A DNA stretch of 64,000 bases from Aphelocoma coerulescens (Eukaryota > Chordata > Aves > Passeriformes > Corvidae): assembly GCF_041296385.1 (NCBI RefSeq), contig NC_091013.1, forward strand, positions 12,494,001 to 12,558,000, read 5' to 3'. Under the pieces are notes generated by a model, which did no database searches, was not told where the DNA came from, and saw only the letters and a list, made by a program, of their open reading frames with translations. A program made the translations under genes and the position numbers. This document shows positions 47,195 to 60,040 of the stretch, piece by piece (the first letter of the stretch is position 1; each line of letters begins with the position of its first letter).

Positions 47195-47198
<4 letters not shown>
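45516..47198. other. AT-rich unique sequence, no gene seen
   Basis: No gene recognised. Overlapping opposite-strand open frames at 45,655-45,946 and an 80-codon minus frame at 46,095-46,337 show no known motif. Confidence 0.5.

Positions 47199-47234
<36 letters not shown>
47199..47234. repeat. (CA)18 microsatellite
   Basis: Uninterrupted CA dinucleotide repeat, 18 copies. Likely length-polymorphic. Confidence 0.97.
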
Positions 47235-47237
<3 letters not shown>

Positions 47238-48246
47238 TCACCCCTTCTCTGCAGAAACAGGAAATGCTTTACATAAACATGATTTGAAACACAGATGTGC
47301 TTTAACAAATCCCAGTTTATTAAAATGCTTATAATTTATATTCCTTTGCTAAAATATACCTGTTGACCCACCAAATTATTAACTATTCAGATATATTCAT
47401 ATTTTGGGAAGCAGATGGCACCCTCTCTTTCTCATCTAAAAAGCCAATTTCTGCAAAACCCATACGACTTGACCAAATTGAGGGTAACATATTGTGTATA
47501 AGCCAAGTAGATGCTGACTTCAGGTTTTCCCAACTCCTGACACTCATTGCCTTGTTTTCTCTTTTCCAGCAGAATATGATACTGTTTACACCTAAACTTT
47601 CCCAGTGCTCCTTCTGTAAGGGTCCTGCAAGTAGTCATGGATAACAGTATTTTCACCACCCCATAGTTTAATGGGCAAATCCCACCCTGTAACTCCATTT
47701 TTAAAGAAGTTTTTCCTGACACACACAATCACATTCAGTGTTTCTGTTGCTTTAAATATATAGTCACATATCTACTCCACAGTTAGTTACCTTGGTTATA
47801 CATGCTGTAATACATGCTCTGGTTTTGCTTTCTGTATTAGCTGAGATAGAGAATTTCTGTTTTCACTGATACATAATTGACAGCCTCTTCCATACAGTCC
47901 TTTTTCTGAATATTTCCTATCTGTTTTTCTTTCATATGTTGACACTAAGGAGAGACATGAAACAGCACATTCTACAGCAGTTGTTCTACCATAGATTTCA
48001 TGACAATCCATGACATTGTTGCAGGATCTTACACTGCTTGATGGTCTTTCTATGCCTGGAAAAATGTCCTAATCTCTTGTATTTGTGTCAGGTCATACAG
48101 AATCATTTACTCCACTCGAGTCTTTCCTGCAAGCTCAGTGATTTGTTAAGCCAAATTAGCATCCTTCCCACTTGTTCACATCAGATGCTTGTCACTTTGA
48201 TCTGTCTATTAGAAGACTTTGAAGAAATTGGAAGTGATTATTTAAA
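47235..48246. other. Unique sequence, no gene seen
   Basis: No gene recognised. Open frames on both strands (47,363-47,728) overlap in antisense and carry no known domain. Confidence 0.5.
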
Positions 48247-48315
48247 TACTAATACTACCAAGAATAATTATTGTTAATAATAGTAATAATAGTAACAATA
48301 ATAGTAAAAGTAACA

Positions 48316-48372
<57 letters not shown>
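48247..48372. repeat. (AAT)n trinucleotide microsatellite with degenerate left shoulder
   Basis: A perfect AAT/TAA array runs from about 48,317 to 48,371 (about 18 copies). The left shoulder (48,247-48,316) is a degenerate mixture of AATAGT, AATAAT and AACAAT words, so the array has pure and decayed halves. Confidence 0.95.
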
Positions 48373-51300
48373 TAGCTGCTTGAAATTTGAACTTCATGGC
48401 TTAGGAATTTGTAGCTAGTTTGCTTAGAGAACTTCATGAGTATAGCTGTCAATCATCGATGACAATCATCTTTTCTCATTGCACTATTCACAAAATTTCA
48501 ACAATTATAAAGGAAGCTAACAGGGAAATATTTCCACAGAACTGAATATATTCTTTGGAAATAAATATCACCTGAGAAATCTGTGAGAATTTGTTAGTGT
48601 CAAATGACTTAGAAACAAATTTACCTTAAAGAATAATCTTATGATTATTTTATATTTTCAGGAACAGTAAAGGGAAAGATACATTGTGCTTTTTCTGAGA
48701 TATTGGTAGTATGAAAAAGATATTAATTATTACTTGGTTGTTGATTGAACAACTCGAATCTGCTGGGGACAATATTTTCTAATCATAGAAGCTAAGAATT
48801 ATAAGGTAGGAATAGAGGATCTCTATTGTATGTGTATAGCAACTTGCCATAGAAAAAATTGCACAGATATTTAAGCATCACTATGCAAAAGTTTTCCAAA
48901 GCTAATTTCTACGACAATGAGAGTAAAAAACCCCATAAAATTAACAGCGTATTCTGTACAAATTATTACTATGCAGAAATAATTGTAACTCTGAAGTCAA
49001 CTTAGTGCTAATGGTTAATGATGGTGACTGTAGCCCCTCTTGGAATAAAGACCTTGCTTTTCAATTCAAACTTTTCACATTTCTTATTAATAGCTAAGGA
49101 ACCACTTGTATGCTGCAGAATGTTCTATTCCTATCTATACAGACATAATTCTACCATCATGTTACTTAAACAGTGGCAAACTTAAAGCTGAATTAAGTCC
49201 AGCTTTTTTTGGTAACTGGATTTTTTTTATGAAAAAACACAAAGTACAAAAAAAACCCATAATGGTAACGTGCACAAACACATATGAATATGTATAGAAA
49301 TTCCAGAAAACATTAATGAAAAATACTGAACTCACAACCTCAGCCACTCAGATACTCCTTTTCTTAATATACACATAAATGTATTTCTTAACTTGCACTT
49401 TTAACTTCCCCAGTTGTTCATGATAGAGGATATTTTCAGTTGTGAAAAAGCCACATTTAATTTCCACTTATACTTGAAGGCCAGTAAGCAGTGGGACTGT
49501 TGTTCTTCCAGCAGAGATGATAGCACAAGTTCCCTTACAAAGACAAGCTCATATAATAGGACTTAATAGGCTTTTATCACTGCAGAACATGCAGTCCTGC
49601 ATAAGGTTTGTTCTTTGGTGAAACAATGTTCTTTTCCAGTGGTTGCAGACCTAGGATCACATTCCAGAATCTAAACTCATAAATCAGAAAAGAATAATAC
49701 TTCTTTATATTCATTCTGCCAGACAACATAGATCAAGAACCGCTTTAAATCTTGTAAGCTGTAACAAGTTCAGCACTCTAAATAGAGTCCTGTCTCCTTC
49801 CTATCTCAGTCAAGTGGTTTAAATTTGCTATTTTCAGCTTTATATTGGAATCAATAGGAACAAATTTATTGAATATAAAACGTTAGCATCCTCACACCTT
49901 CAAAGAATGCAATAAAAAGGAATTTTTGTGTGTTTTAACATTCAATTTCAAATGCTAAACTTAAACCTCCATGAATATATCTCGTCATAGTAAGACCTAT
50001 TTTACCTTACCACAGCTGTCTAGACTCCCTCTGCCAGCAGCAGAAAAAAAGCAGGCACTTTTAAAAAGAATTTTTCCCTTTAAATTAATCCCACCTATTG
50101 AAGTGTCAAAGGCAAATGGAACAAATTACTCTCTGGAGAACTTCTTTCTATCCACTGGCTGTAGAAGGAATCTAGACAAATTAGCCTAGGTTGCTTCTCA
50201 GAGACTAATTAAAGATTTAAATTTATACCACCCCTACATGCACTTTATATGTTTTAATTCCATTCTCTGAAGCCTTGCAGAAACTATTTTCCATTTTCTG
50301 TTACCTTTTGGTAACACAGCTTTTCTTCTTCCATCTCTTCTACCTAGTGCAACCTTTTAATGAATCTCCACCTCAGCAACCTTCCAATTAATTTTAAATT
50401 TCCCCTGAAGAAAAAAAAAAACAGTTTTTTTCCTCTTGATTTTTCACTGCTTTTCCTGGTAGAGTGGATTCAGGAGCTACAAGATATGGATGGCAACTTG
50501 ACTGCTTTTGAGACAAGTTAGCAATCATGCCTTTATTCCTTTCCATGTTTGTGCTGTGCAAAACTTCAGCAGAAAAAAACTTACCTGCTACAAGCTGACT
50601 ATCCAAACCAAAAATAATTTTCATTAGTTGTCATTTTTATTTTTAAATAACTTTTAAATAACAGGATGGTAACCCTAAAGTCAGCTGGAGACAGTACTAA
50701 AGACTAAATAAGTTTCCTTGACACATGCAAGATTAAAGGAAGTAGTGCCCACCAGTGATAGGAAAAACAAGTCATGGCTGTTATCCAGAGTGATCTAAAA
50801 CTGTATGGGCTATGATAACAATACAATGCAAGAAGAAAATTATACTTGTCATATATCCTCACATGCAGTCAAGTAGCTGTGCTGAGTGAACTGCATTAGG
50901 GTTTGTCCTCTGTCTAAAACACATAAAAATGATAGTTTTCATTCTGCATAAGCTTACATCTAAAACCTTCCAAGAAACCTTAATGATTAACTGTTTCTGT
51001 CTGCTTTGCACAGACAAGAGAGTATAGAAACACTATGTAAAACGTGAATAGCTGAATTTTCTCTCCTATAGTCAAAATATTTTCTACTGCCTACATTAAA
51101 TAACATTTTTCAGTACATCTCCTTGAAATGTTTTTTGTGCCAGGAAGATTTCCATAAAAATGAAAACAGGCTTGTAATATTTGCTCAGAAAAAAACCCTC
51201 TCTTATCAAATAATGATACTGGTAGGAAATGTTCAAAGTTGTTGAGTGTGTTCTGCTGACTCATATCACACCATTGCAAGAGGCTTGTTACAGGAGGCAG

Positions 51301-53146
51301 GATATGAGACAGAGAGGAAAGTGAGAATAAGATTTCTAGGAATTCTCTCTCCTTTAACTCTTATAAAACTAAAACTATCTTAGCTAATTGTTTATTCTTC
51401 CGTTTCAACTAAAACAATGGATTGGAGAAAGACAAATGCCCCTGTATTTATTGTTGGTGCCCACATTAAAAGCATCTTACAATTAGCTGCAGTGAAGTTT
51501 TTCTTCCTTTCACAAGGGAGAACCTAAAAAGGTACATTAATCCCAACCTTAACATCAGAGGAACCATTTGAGTAGTTGAATAAAGACAATTATTATCGCT
51601 ATGGTTTAATTATCTTTTGCAGGTAACTTGCAACTTTTTCTTTAACCTAAGCAACTCTAGGCTTGTTTGAATGGCTGTAATGCGAATTTACAGGAGAAGG
51701 ATACTTTTAAACTTCTGCTCTCCTGATTGGATATAGAGAGAAAACACTTCTGTCAATAGCCGACTTCTCAAACTTTGTGCTTCATTCCACCAAACTCCAT
51801 AAACAAAGGAAGGCTCTTATGTTTCTGATGATGTTCAAATAAACAGCAACTAAAAAATGATCAATTGGAAAACAGAATTATCAAGTTTTAAACATATTAG
51901 AATATCTTTCAGATATATTTCATGTCAGTTAAAGGAGCTGATTCTTGTGTAGTTCTTATCCTTTTTGAAATGCAAAATTATTATTCTGAGATGCAGATAA
52001 GATGCTGAGGCCAGACCACCTGAAGGAGAAACAAAGACACAAAGGAATTAAAAAGGAAACATCTGAAGGTTTGGGTTCAAAACTTCCAACCTTACAAAAG
52101 AAGAGAAAATATAAATAAAGCAAATGAACTAGAGCAGTATCACCAAGATTTTGTTTGAAACTAGGGGATATCGGTCATCCTGTTTAAGCCCAGGTCCCCC
52201 ACTCCCTCAGTTATTTCAGGGTAACCAAGTACAGAGACAGGTTCTTAGGCAGTTTTTCTCATCAGAAACACAGTAAATCAGTTTGTCTTGAATGCCTGTA
52301 TTAATGTAAAGAGTTGGTGGCCAGACTGTTCAGCACCAGTTTCAGAAAATTCAAGCTCTATATTCAAAGCATGTTTGTTTCACTCCTGCAAGAAAATGCA
52401 TGCTGGAAGTGATTATATTTATAAATTGAACAGAATTTGGCCTTTAACATGGCACTGTGTTAAAAGTCTAGTTAGTGTAAAGACAATGGAGAATTTCTGG
52501 AATCTTAAGGCACACGTTTTTCTATTTAATTTTCTCAAGGTTGGGCAGATATTCAAAATTACACCTATTAGGAATGTTAACTTTCTAACCATACATTCTA
52601 CAGCACTGCTGTGAAGAAACAGAGATACTGCCAAGAGCTTCAGGCTAAATTATTTTGAATTCTAACTCATCAGGAGGCTTCTGTTCTGAAATGCTCCACA
52701 AAGCTGGCAGGACAACCAAATAAAATAAATCAATAAACTCTTAGAGTTGCTTTTAATTGAAAAATATTAACATTTCAGAAAAATATAGGGACATGAGGAA
52801 TTTAAAAATAAGGTAGTAGAAAAAATACACAAACAAAGCAATGTAATAAAAAATACTGAAAGAAAATCAAAACAACTCAGCTTAATTCTGGCAAAATATC
52901 AAAATGACAAGAATAAAATTTAAAAACTCCTGACAACTGTGAAGAATGTGAATGCATAAATATGTGGAAATATGGGACACTGACAAAGGTTTATTTTAAA
53001 AACCTTGAATGTTATCAACGTTGTATGAACACATTTTATGAATATTTCTACAAATGCTTACATTTGCTTTAGAAATTAAAAGAAAAGCTAGCTGAGTTGT
53101 CATGGTTACTGCCCCGCAGATATAGCACATCAACAGTGGTGTTAGC
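48373..53146. other. AT-rich unique sequence, no gene seen
   Basis: About 4.8 kb with no recognised gene or clear mobile element. 49,960-50,200 and 52,000-52,640 carry open frames of up to 108 codons (plus, 52,288-52,614) without known motifs. Confidence 0.5.
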
Positions 53147-53190
53147 TTTTTCTTTTTCTTTTTGTTTTTTTTTTTTTTTTTTTTTTTTTT
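53147..53190. repeat. (TTTTTC)n leading to a poly-T run of 26
   Basis: TTTTTCTTTTTC words are followed by 26 consecutive T (53,165-53,190), the longest homopolymer in the window. It could be the complement of a retrocopy poly-A tail, but no retrocopy is recognised to its right. Confidence 0.9.
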
Positions 53191-56100
53191 ATCAGTACAA
53201 CAATTAAGACAAAAGAGAAATACTATTTTTAATATTCTGTTTTCTGTCAGACAATATACCTTGAGCTCTTGCTATCCTAAGAAATCAATGGCAGGAGTCA
53301 ACATTCTGATCCACTCATATTAGTGCACTCAGATATGTAACTCACTCTTGGTGTTCATTCTGAATCCAATGGAACAGGGGGAATATCCTCCTATTCACCT
53401 GATAATAAAATATTGTCTTCAATGGCATAGGCATAATCTCTCCACAATCTTTCTAATATATTTATTTTTAAGAATATTTGCATTTCTGCAAATCACTTGT
53501 TGACAGTTTTCCCTTCTATTCAAAATAAAAGGTACTCATCAAGTTTTGCAAATTCAGCTGTGTTCTGGAGAGGTGAGGAGGATTTTCAGGCAACACCTTT
53601 CTCTTTGTCTCATAGACTACATCTGTAACCAGATGTAAGTAATTTAATGCAAGATGGGGGAGTACTAATGAGATATTTCACCATCAAATAATGGGGGGCT
53701 CCTCAGTAGGATGAACACTCAGAGGAATTTAAAGCACATTTCAAATAGAAATCAAAATTCTTTTCATTTGTGTCTCCCACTTTTTTTCTAGTAAAAATAG
53801 TAATTAAGATTTTTAAAACCTACTTTTTCTTACATCGTTCATCCCAGGTAAGGTAGTGAGCAGTTCATTAATGTGGCCTCTTGGCACATGCCTGGTGAAT
53901 TTCTAACCTCACAGCCCAGCTGTGTCCTTGCCTCCTAAGCACTGTTTGGCTTAGACATGTTTCAATAAAACGACCACTTCATCAGCTTTTATAGTATCTG
54001 ATTGAACAGAAAATGGTATCTTTCAGCACCACACTATCACCAGCAGTACAAATAACTACTTAACTATTCTTACTGTCCTAGAGATTATCACTGCTGAGAT
54101 AGGTACTTGTTAAATGGTTACGAGTCTTTAGTTTATACATTTAAGAGTTTTCTGTTTGGCATTGCTTTAAAATTGTACTTAACATGGATAAAGGTAAATG
54201 CAAGCCTTTATTTATATATCCAGAACAGTCAATCCAGTTGCAACTAAATGTAAAATTCATGCATGAGAAAAATATCTTTAGATAACCTAGAAGACTGTAA
54301 ACTAGAGTTAGTCTTTCACCTCTATTAGTTTGCTTTGTGAGGAGGGGGTAGTCAAGGACTGAGGATTCACACAGTGACAATCCTCCTTCTCCCCCAAGAA
54401 ATCTATTTTCTCCTATGGTCAGTCTTCCCTTCAGCACCTGCCAGGGGATCCTACCCAGGTGCTTTCACTCCAAAACCATCATACCCTCTTTTAATGGGAA
54501 TGAGAGATTTTCAATTCCATAGGTATTACTTCATTAGAGTGGAAGTTCTCCCTTCTATTGTTAGATTTTCCTTTTCACTAGAATGAAAGACTTGGTATTC
54601 TTCATTGAGAAATGCTGAACTTCACAGAAGGTATCAATATTTAAACATTAAAAACATACTTGATATAAACTCGCAGCCATATGAATTATATGCAGATTAC
54701 CAGGAATACTTGGTTGGTACAGACATCATGGCAATCAGCCCCGCTGAAATGACTCATCCCCAGCCAATTCCTCTCAGCTTATTATGACAGCAAGCAGTTG
54801 TATTTCTCCAGACAGAAGTGTATTTCTGCAACTTGCAGACTATTTGCATCAGAAGCAGTCTCTACACTCCCACTACTTCAAGCATGTCTAACAGAGAGGA
54901 CCCCAGGAATTAGATGCCAGCTGGCTGGATGCCATATTTAAGTTAAGCAAATTTTAATGAAACTATAGCAAGAACATCTATTCCAGGGCCAGTTGGCTGT
55001 TGCAACTATAAAATCTCTGACTTTAAGCAAGTATTGTTAGGACAAGAAAATAAGTATTTAAAGCCCCCATTATCAGTGCCATTGACTCATAGTGTCCTTG
55101 ACAGAATCTGCCAAACCAGGTCATAAAACAGACTGTGCAGCTTGGAATCATGATGTATTGATGGTGTATCTAATTCAAGCTGTTATTTGTAATTAAAGCT
55201 TAATTTTCAGCAATCACAAACATTTGAACAATTCCTTTTATGACATGAAAAATATTCTTTAGAAGAGACATCTGAAATTTGAGCTCCCTTATTCTCTCAC
55301 TTTGCTTCCTCTCCACCCATGAGTTTGAGTAAGGATATTTAATTGACTAAATTACAATTTAATTTCCCAATGTGAACTATTAATTTCAGATTTAAGTGTT
55401 AAAATGCATTTTTCTCTATGCACCTCCAATTCTACATTTTCATTAATTTTTTGTGTCTGATGGGGAAAAACCCCAAACCCAATCAAAACCAAAATACAAC
55501 TCCCTCCAAATCATTTCTTGATTTCCCATCTTCCAAACACTTTAATCATCCTCTAATGCCATAAAAATAATCAATTATTATTTTACATAGAAAGAATTTC
55601 CATTGTGTTGGTTTTGAAATGCTGAATTCTGTATTACAAACAAAGAAGTCAACTTATATATTTTTGATTGAAATTAGTTACTTCCATGAAACAGAAAAAT
55701 TTTCACTTTTATCAGTAAAAGCTCAGGTGTAAAGCTTTTGAGGAATGCAAATGAATTTATAAATCTAGAGTGCTCTCATACAAGATGAAATAAATTATTA
55801 TACAGATACAGCTCCCCTTAAAAGAGAATAGCGTCACTTCAAGAACCAATAGAGCAGATGACAATAAATGTAATGTCCCTATTCCAAGAAATGGAACATT
55901 TCACACAATTAGCTGCTGTACTCAACATTATTAGCTGTGACACATGAGCATTGCTACCCAAAATACTATAGTAAAGGTCAATAGAGATGGTTATTCTTCT
56001 CATTTCAGTAATTTTAATATTTTGAAATGTTCTATGAAAGTAGAATTGAGAAGTAAAAATAAAATCTAGAAATGCTTATGACATGAGAGAAAAATGTAAT

Positions 56101-58184
56101 GAAAAAATCTAATGTTAATGTTTTGACAAATCTTAAAACATTAAGTACAAGTTGAACATGAAAATATATTACACGCTGAACAGCCTAAATGAGTTTTTGC
56201 ACCCTTCTACCGTTTCACTACTATTTGGAAAGGATTTTGACTATGAAAAACTTTCTTTTCAGACAGAGAAAATAATTCCTCTGATTATGGCATATATGAG
56301 ACACCCTACTTAGAAAATTTTAATGCATTCTTTATTCATCATAAATAGTCCAATAATGCTGAACAATAAAACCACTGCTTATGGCTTCTAGCACATCAAA
56401 GTATTTTCTTTTTTTTTTTTTTTTAACTAAGCCCAATATTTGCAGAAAAAAACACCTACAAACTGATTTGTTGCTACATCATGAAAAGATATATATTTAT
56501 CTGGAATTCCAGATCCACCAGATTTCTTACCCACTGTTGCATTCCTTACTGGGGCAGGTAGGTAAGGCATTACCTTTACCCGCAGTCAACAGAGAGAGGC
56601 ATTGCCATGAGGGATTCAGCTGAAATGTGTTGTCCACACTTAATGACTGGATGGGGATCTGCCATGAGCAGGTTCCTACTTCAGAAGCCTCAGCTAATAA
56701 ACAGATTTAAGTACTTTTGGTAAAATCCCTGGGCCTATGGGGTAGGGTTTTTTTAATGCAGTTTATCCTAAAGCTCTAGTGTCAGTGTTCCACAGGTGTC
56801 TGTCTAAAATTAGATAAGTCCTTAAAAGGTTGGCAAATATTTTCCTTCAGACTAACATTTTGATTGCTCTTAGAAGTTTTTGTTTGCAGGTATTAAATCA
56901 CAGATGCAGGCTTCTCCTGCCATCTTGTTTGGCATCTGCAAAAAAAAATCAATACCTAGATAATTCTGTACTGTAATACCTTTATCCTAGCAAGCATCAT
57001 TTCTGTATTTCTTTTTTATTTCTTTTTTCCCCAGTAACTTTCTAGCATATACATATACTAGATAAAATAACACAGGATATTTTTCAAGATTGTAAAGCAA
57101 CATATTCTCAAAAAAAGATCAATTTTTCTTATGTGGTTTTTAATAAAATAATTTAACTTTTAATTCCAGCTTAATATAAAACTAGTATTTTTAAAAAGTG
57201 AAAAGGCTTTGTACATACCTGGTGGCTGAACATGTAACAGCTTAGGATTTACCTTCTATCCATTTTAATTTGGTTCCGACTGTTTAAATTTCTACATTAA
57301 TTTTCAGATGCTGTGCTGTTGGGATTTTTTCCTCCTCCCTAGAACATGACAGAACATTAAAATTCAGGCAGCAGTTGTTTCTTTCTATTTTAGGTAGGAA
57401 TGGTGGCATGTTTTCTGAAAGGGAATGTGAAGGTGCTGGTTCTCATCCATTGAGGCAAACAGATGCAGTGGTATAGGCCTTGCCATGCCTTTGCTGGCTG
57501 CTCTGCCCTCTGTGCAAAGCCCCACTGCCTCCATTCAAGCTGTCAGGAGCAAACACTCCACAGTAGCTGCATTTTGCCAGCCAAGGCTCTCTTAGGAAGT
57601 TACCCTCACATGTGGCCACAGCAACAGGAACTCTGTCACATCTTAAGCTATTGCAGGGAGATTTTCCAGATTTTATCTTTCAATGGAGCCTTATCTGATG
57701 TTCGTGTTTCAATAGAATATATGCTTTGCCTCAGTCTAGGAGTCTAAACAGCAGCCTGTGGAGCTAGAGGTCTGAATTATCTCTGAAAACAAGAGAGACG
57801 CTGTGTTGAGTTCTGTAAATACTCACTTTCAATTAATTTCATTATTTACAGGAAATGAAGTGTTGGTTTATTATTCACAGGGGTTATTGTATTTCTCCTG
57901 CTGAAGAAACAGGACTCTCAAATTATTTTGAAGCCAGTTGATGAAAACACAGTATAGATATGCTTATCATGAAAATGGAGGGGGAAAAAATCTCCACTCC
58001 TCTGAAAGGACTGTATTTTTGCAACAATAATGAAGTAGAACCTATATGATTTTGCTTTTTTGCAGTAAACATATTCCCCAAGTTATTTTATGATGCATCT
58101 TACATCTGATGAGAGTAAACTTTTACCACTAACTTGAAATACCAGAAAATAAAACAAATTTTTTGAATTATGCACATGCGTCAA
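53191..58184. other. AT-rich unique sequence, no gene seen; possible conserved noncoding stretch
   Basis: About 5 kb with no recognised gene. 54,600-55,260 has a less biased, word-diverse composition with homeodomain-type TAATT words and could be a conserved noncoding element (inference). A 16-T run lies at 56,409-56,424. 57,460-57,640 is GC-richer with a 94-codon plus-strand open frame (57,463-57,747) of no known family. Confidence 0.45.
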
Positions 58185-58785
58185 TGGAGAGTTGAACACG
58201 AGCCAGCGGTGCCCTGGCAGCCAGGAAGGCCAAACATGTCCTGGGGGGCATCAGGCACAGCATCACCAGCTGGGCAAGGGAGGGGATTGTCCTGTTCTGC
58301 TCTGCACTGGGGCAGCCTCACCTCAAATGCTGAGAGCAGTTTTGGGCACCACAATTAAAAAAAAGATATTCGGCTGTTAAGGAGTGTCCAAAGGAGGACA
58401 ACAAGGACAGTGAAGGGCCTTGAGAGGAAGCTATGTGAGGAGGGGCTGAGGTCACTTGGTCTGTTCAGCCTAGAGGAGACTGAGGAGAGACCTCACTGCA
58501 GTTACAACTTCCTCGTGAGGATAAGACGAGGGTAAGTACAGATCTCTTCACTCTTGTGACCAGTGACAGGAGCTGAGGAAATGGCTGAGTCAGGGGAGGT
58601 TTAGTTTAGATGTCAGGAAAAGGTTTTTTTCCCAAAGGGTGATTAGGCACTGGAACTTTTCACAGGATTTCCAGGGAAGTGGTCACAGCAGCAAGCCTGT
58701 CTGAGCTCAAGAAACATTTGGACAATGCTCTCAGGTGTGTTTCTTGGGGTGTCCTGCACAGGGGCCAGGAGTGGGATTTGATGAT
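58185..58785 (+). mobile_element. CR1 LINE, 5' part of a copy split by an LTR insertion
   Basis: Plus-strand CR1 starting within ORF2 ('cacgagccagcggtgccctgg' at 58,198-58,218, corresponding to the MSQQCALA block). It continues through 'aggagactgaggagagacctcac', 'caggaaaaggttttttt' and 'gggccaggagtgggatttgatgat'. Stops and frameshifts are present, so it is not coding. The copy is interrupted at 58,785 by solo LTR copy 4 and resumes at 60,041. This subtype differs from the 41.6 kb copy in its 3' region (long form ending 'gtggattcctttccaa'). Confidence 0.92.
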
Positions 58786-60040
58786 TGTAGTGGTTTGGTC
58801 CAAAATACTCATTACTGTTTATCTTCTGTGAGATAAGAATTAGGAGAAACGCAAAGCAGGCACCAAACTTGAAAGAATATAAAGAAGTTTATTAACAGAC
58901 CTAAAAGAAGGGGAAAAAAATTATACCACCTTCAGAACTCTCCTCCTCCCCTCACCTTCCTCCCTTCTCCCACTGACAATGTAAAAAGACAACCCTTAAG
59001 ATGTTCAGTCTGTTTCCCACTTCCATAATAACCTTGTTCAGTCCATTTAGAAAGAGAAGTCTCTTCTTGCTCGTGCTATGAAAACAGTATCACAACGAGA
59101 CAGCCGCCCACTTCCAAATATTGTTCAGTCCATTTAGGAAGAGGAGTCTCTCTGCTCGCATGGGAGTCCCTTCCCCCAACTTGCAGCTTTTCCCGCAACT
59201 GCTTTCGAGACTCCACTCTTGAAGTTTTTTGGGGTACAATTTTAAGGTTGAGCCGTTATGAAACAAGAACAGAGGCCCTTCTCCTTCCCTGGGAGCAAAG
59301 GGTCTTCCTCATCTTCATCATTAGGACTATCTCTGGGAGCATCTCTAGGAACTGAGGTTTTCTCCTTTCCCGTTTGAAGCAAAAGTCCTCATCGCTTCCA
59401 TCTCTCCCTGTCCAAACTTCTCATGAAATTACAGCTACGTCAGCATCTGCCTATCTCAGCACAGGTGCTTTTGCTTACGAGTTGAACACTCCACCTCCCA
59501 TATCTTCATGAAATTACAATGGGATACTCTGATCTATCATAGCTTCACAACAGACTTTCAGCTTTAAGCATCTCCTCTCTCTCTTCCCTCAGGTTTTCAG
59601 CTCTTCACAGCAATAACAGGGTTAATCTCACCTCGGCCTTGCAGCTGTGTGGCTCTGCCGGACAGAGGTGCCGCTTTGCTGAAATCTTGGCCGCAGTGGG
59701 GGGGTGGGGGGGTTCCGAGCCGCTCTGGTTGCCCACAGCCCTGCTGGGGGGGTCATCTTGGAGCCGTAGCCTGGCCCAGCCTGGCCCGAGCAGAGCCTGG
59801 GCCGGGCCCCGCTCGGGTCCCGCAGCCACCTGTCCCAGCGCCGGAAACAAGAGAGAGCTTGGGGGGGGAGTTTGTCTATTCTTAAGTGTGTATCACAGAG
59901 GCGGTCACAACTTTAAGTGGCTTAAAGAATTGTCCATATTCAAACTGGCCAGCTGATAGGTTCTGTCAGGTCCCAGAGGAAGCTGTAAGCACCCCTTAGC
60001 AAGGACATCCCTCCCGGGACTATGCTTGCTAACCTATGAC
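58786..60040 (-). mobile_element. Solo LTR of an endogenous retrovirus, copy 4 (1255 bp), inserted inside a CR1; target duplication ATGAT
   Basis: Begins TGTAGTGGTTTGG at 58,786 and ends CCTATGAC at 60,040. ATGAT is repeated at 58,781-58,785 and 60,041-60,045, and removing the LTR plus one copy restores a continuous CR1. AATAAA reads on the minus strand at 58,893-58,888. It shares the subfamily duplication with copy 3 (TTGTTCAGTCCATTTAGGAA at 59,121-59,140). The GC-rich part has three 7-G runs (59,698-59,704, 59,706-59,712, 59,746-59,752) and an 8-G run (59,861-59,868). No internal retroviral sequence is present. Alanine/glycine/proline-rich open frames here (59,605-59,956) are products of composition. 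Confidence 0.92.
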
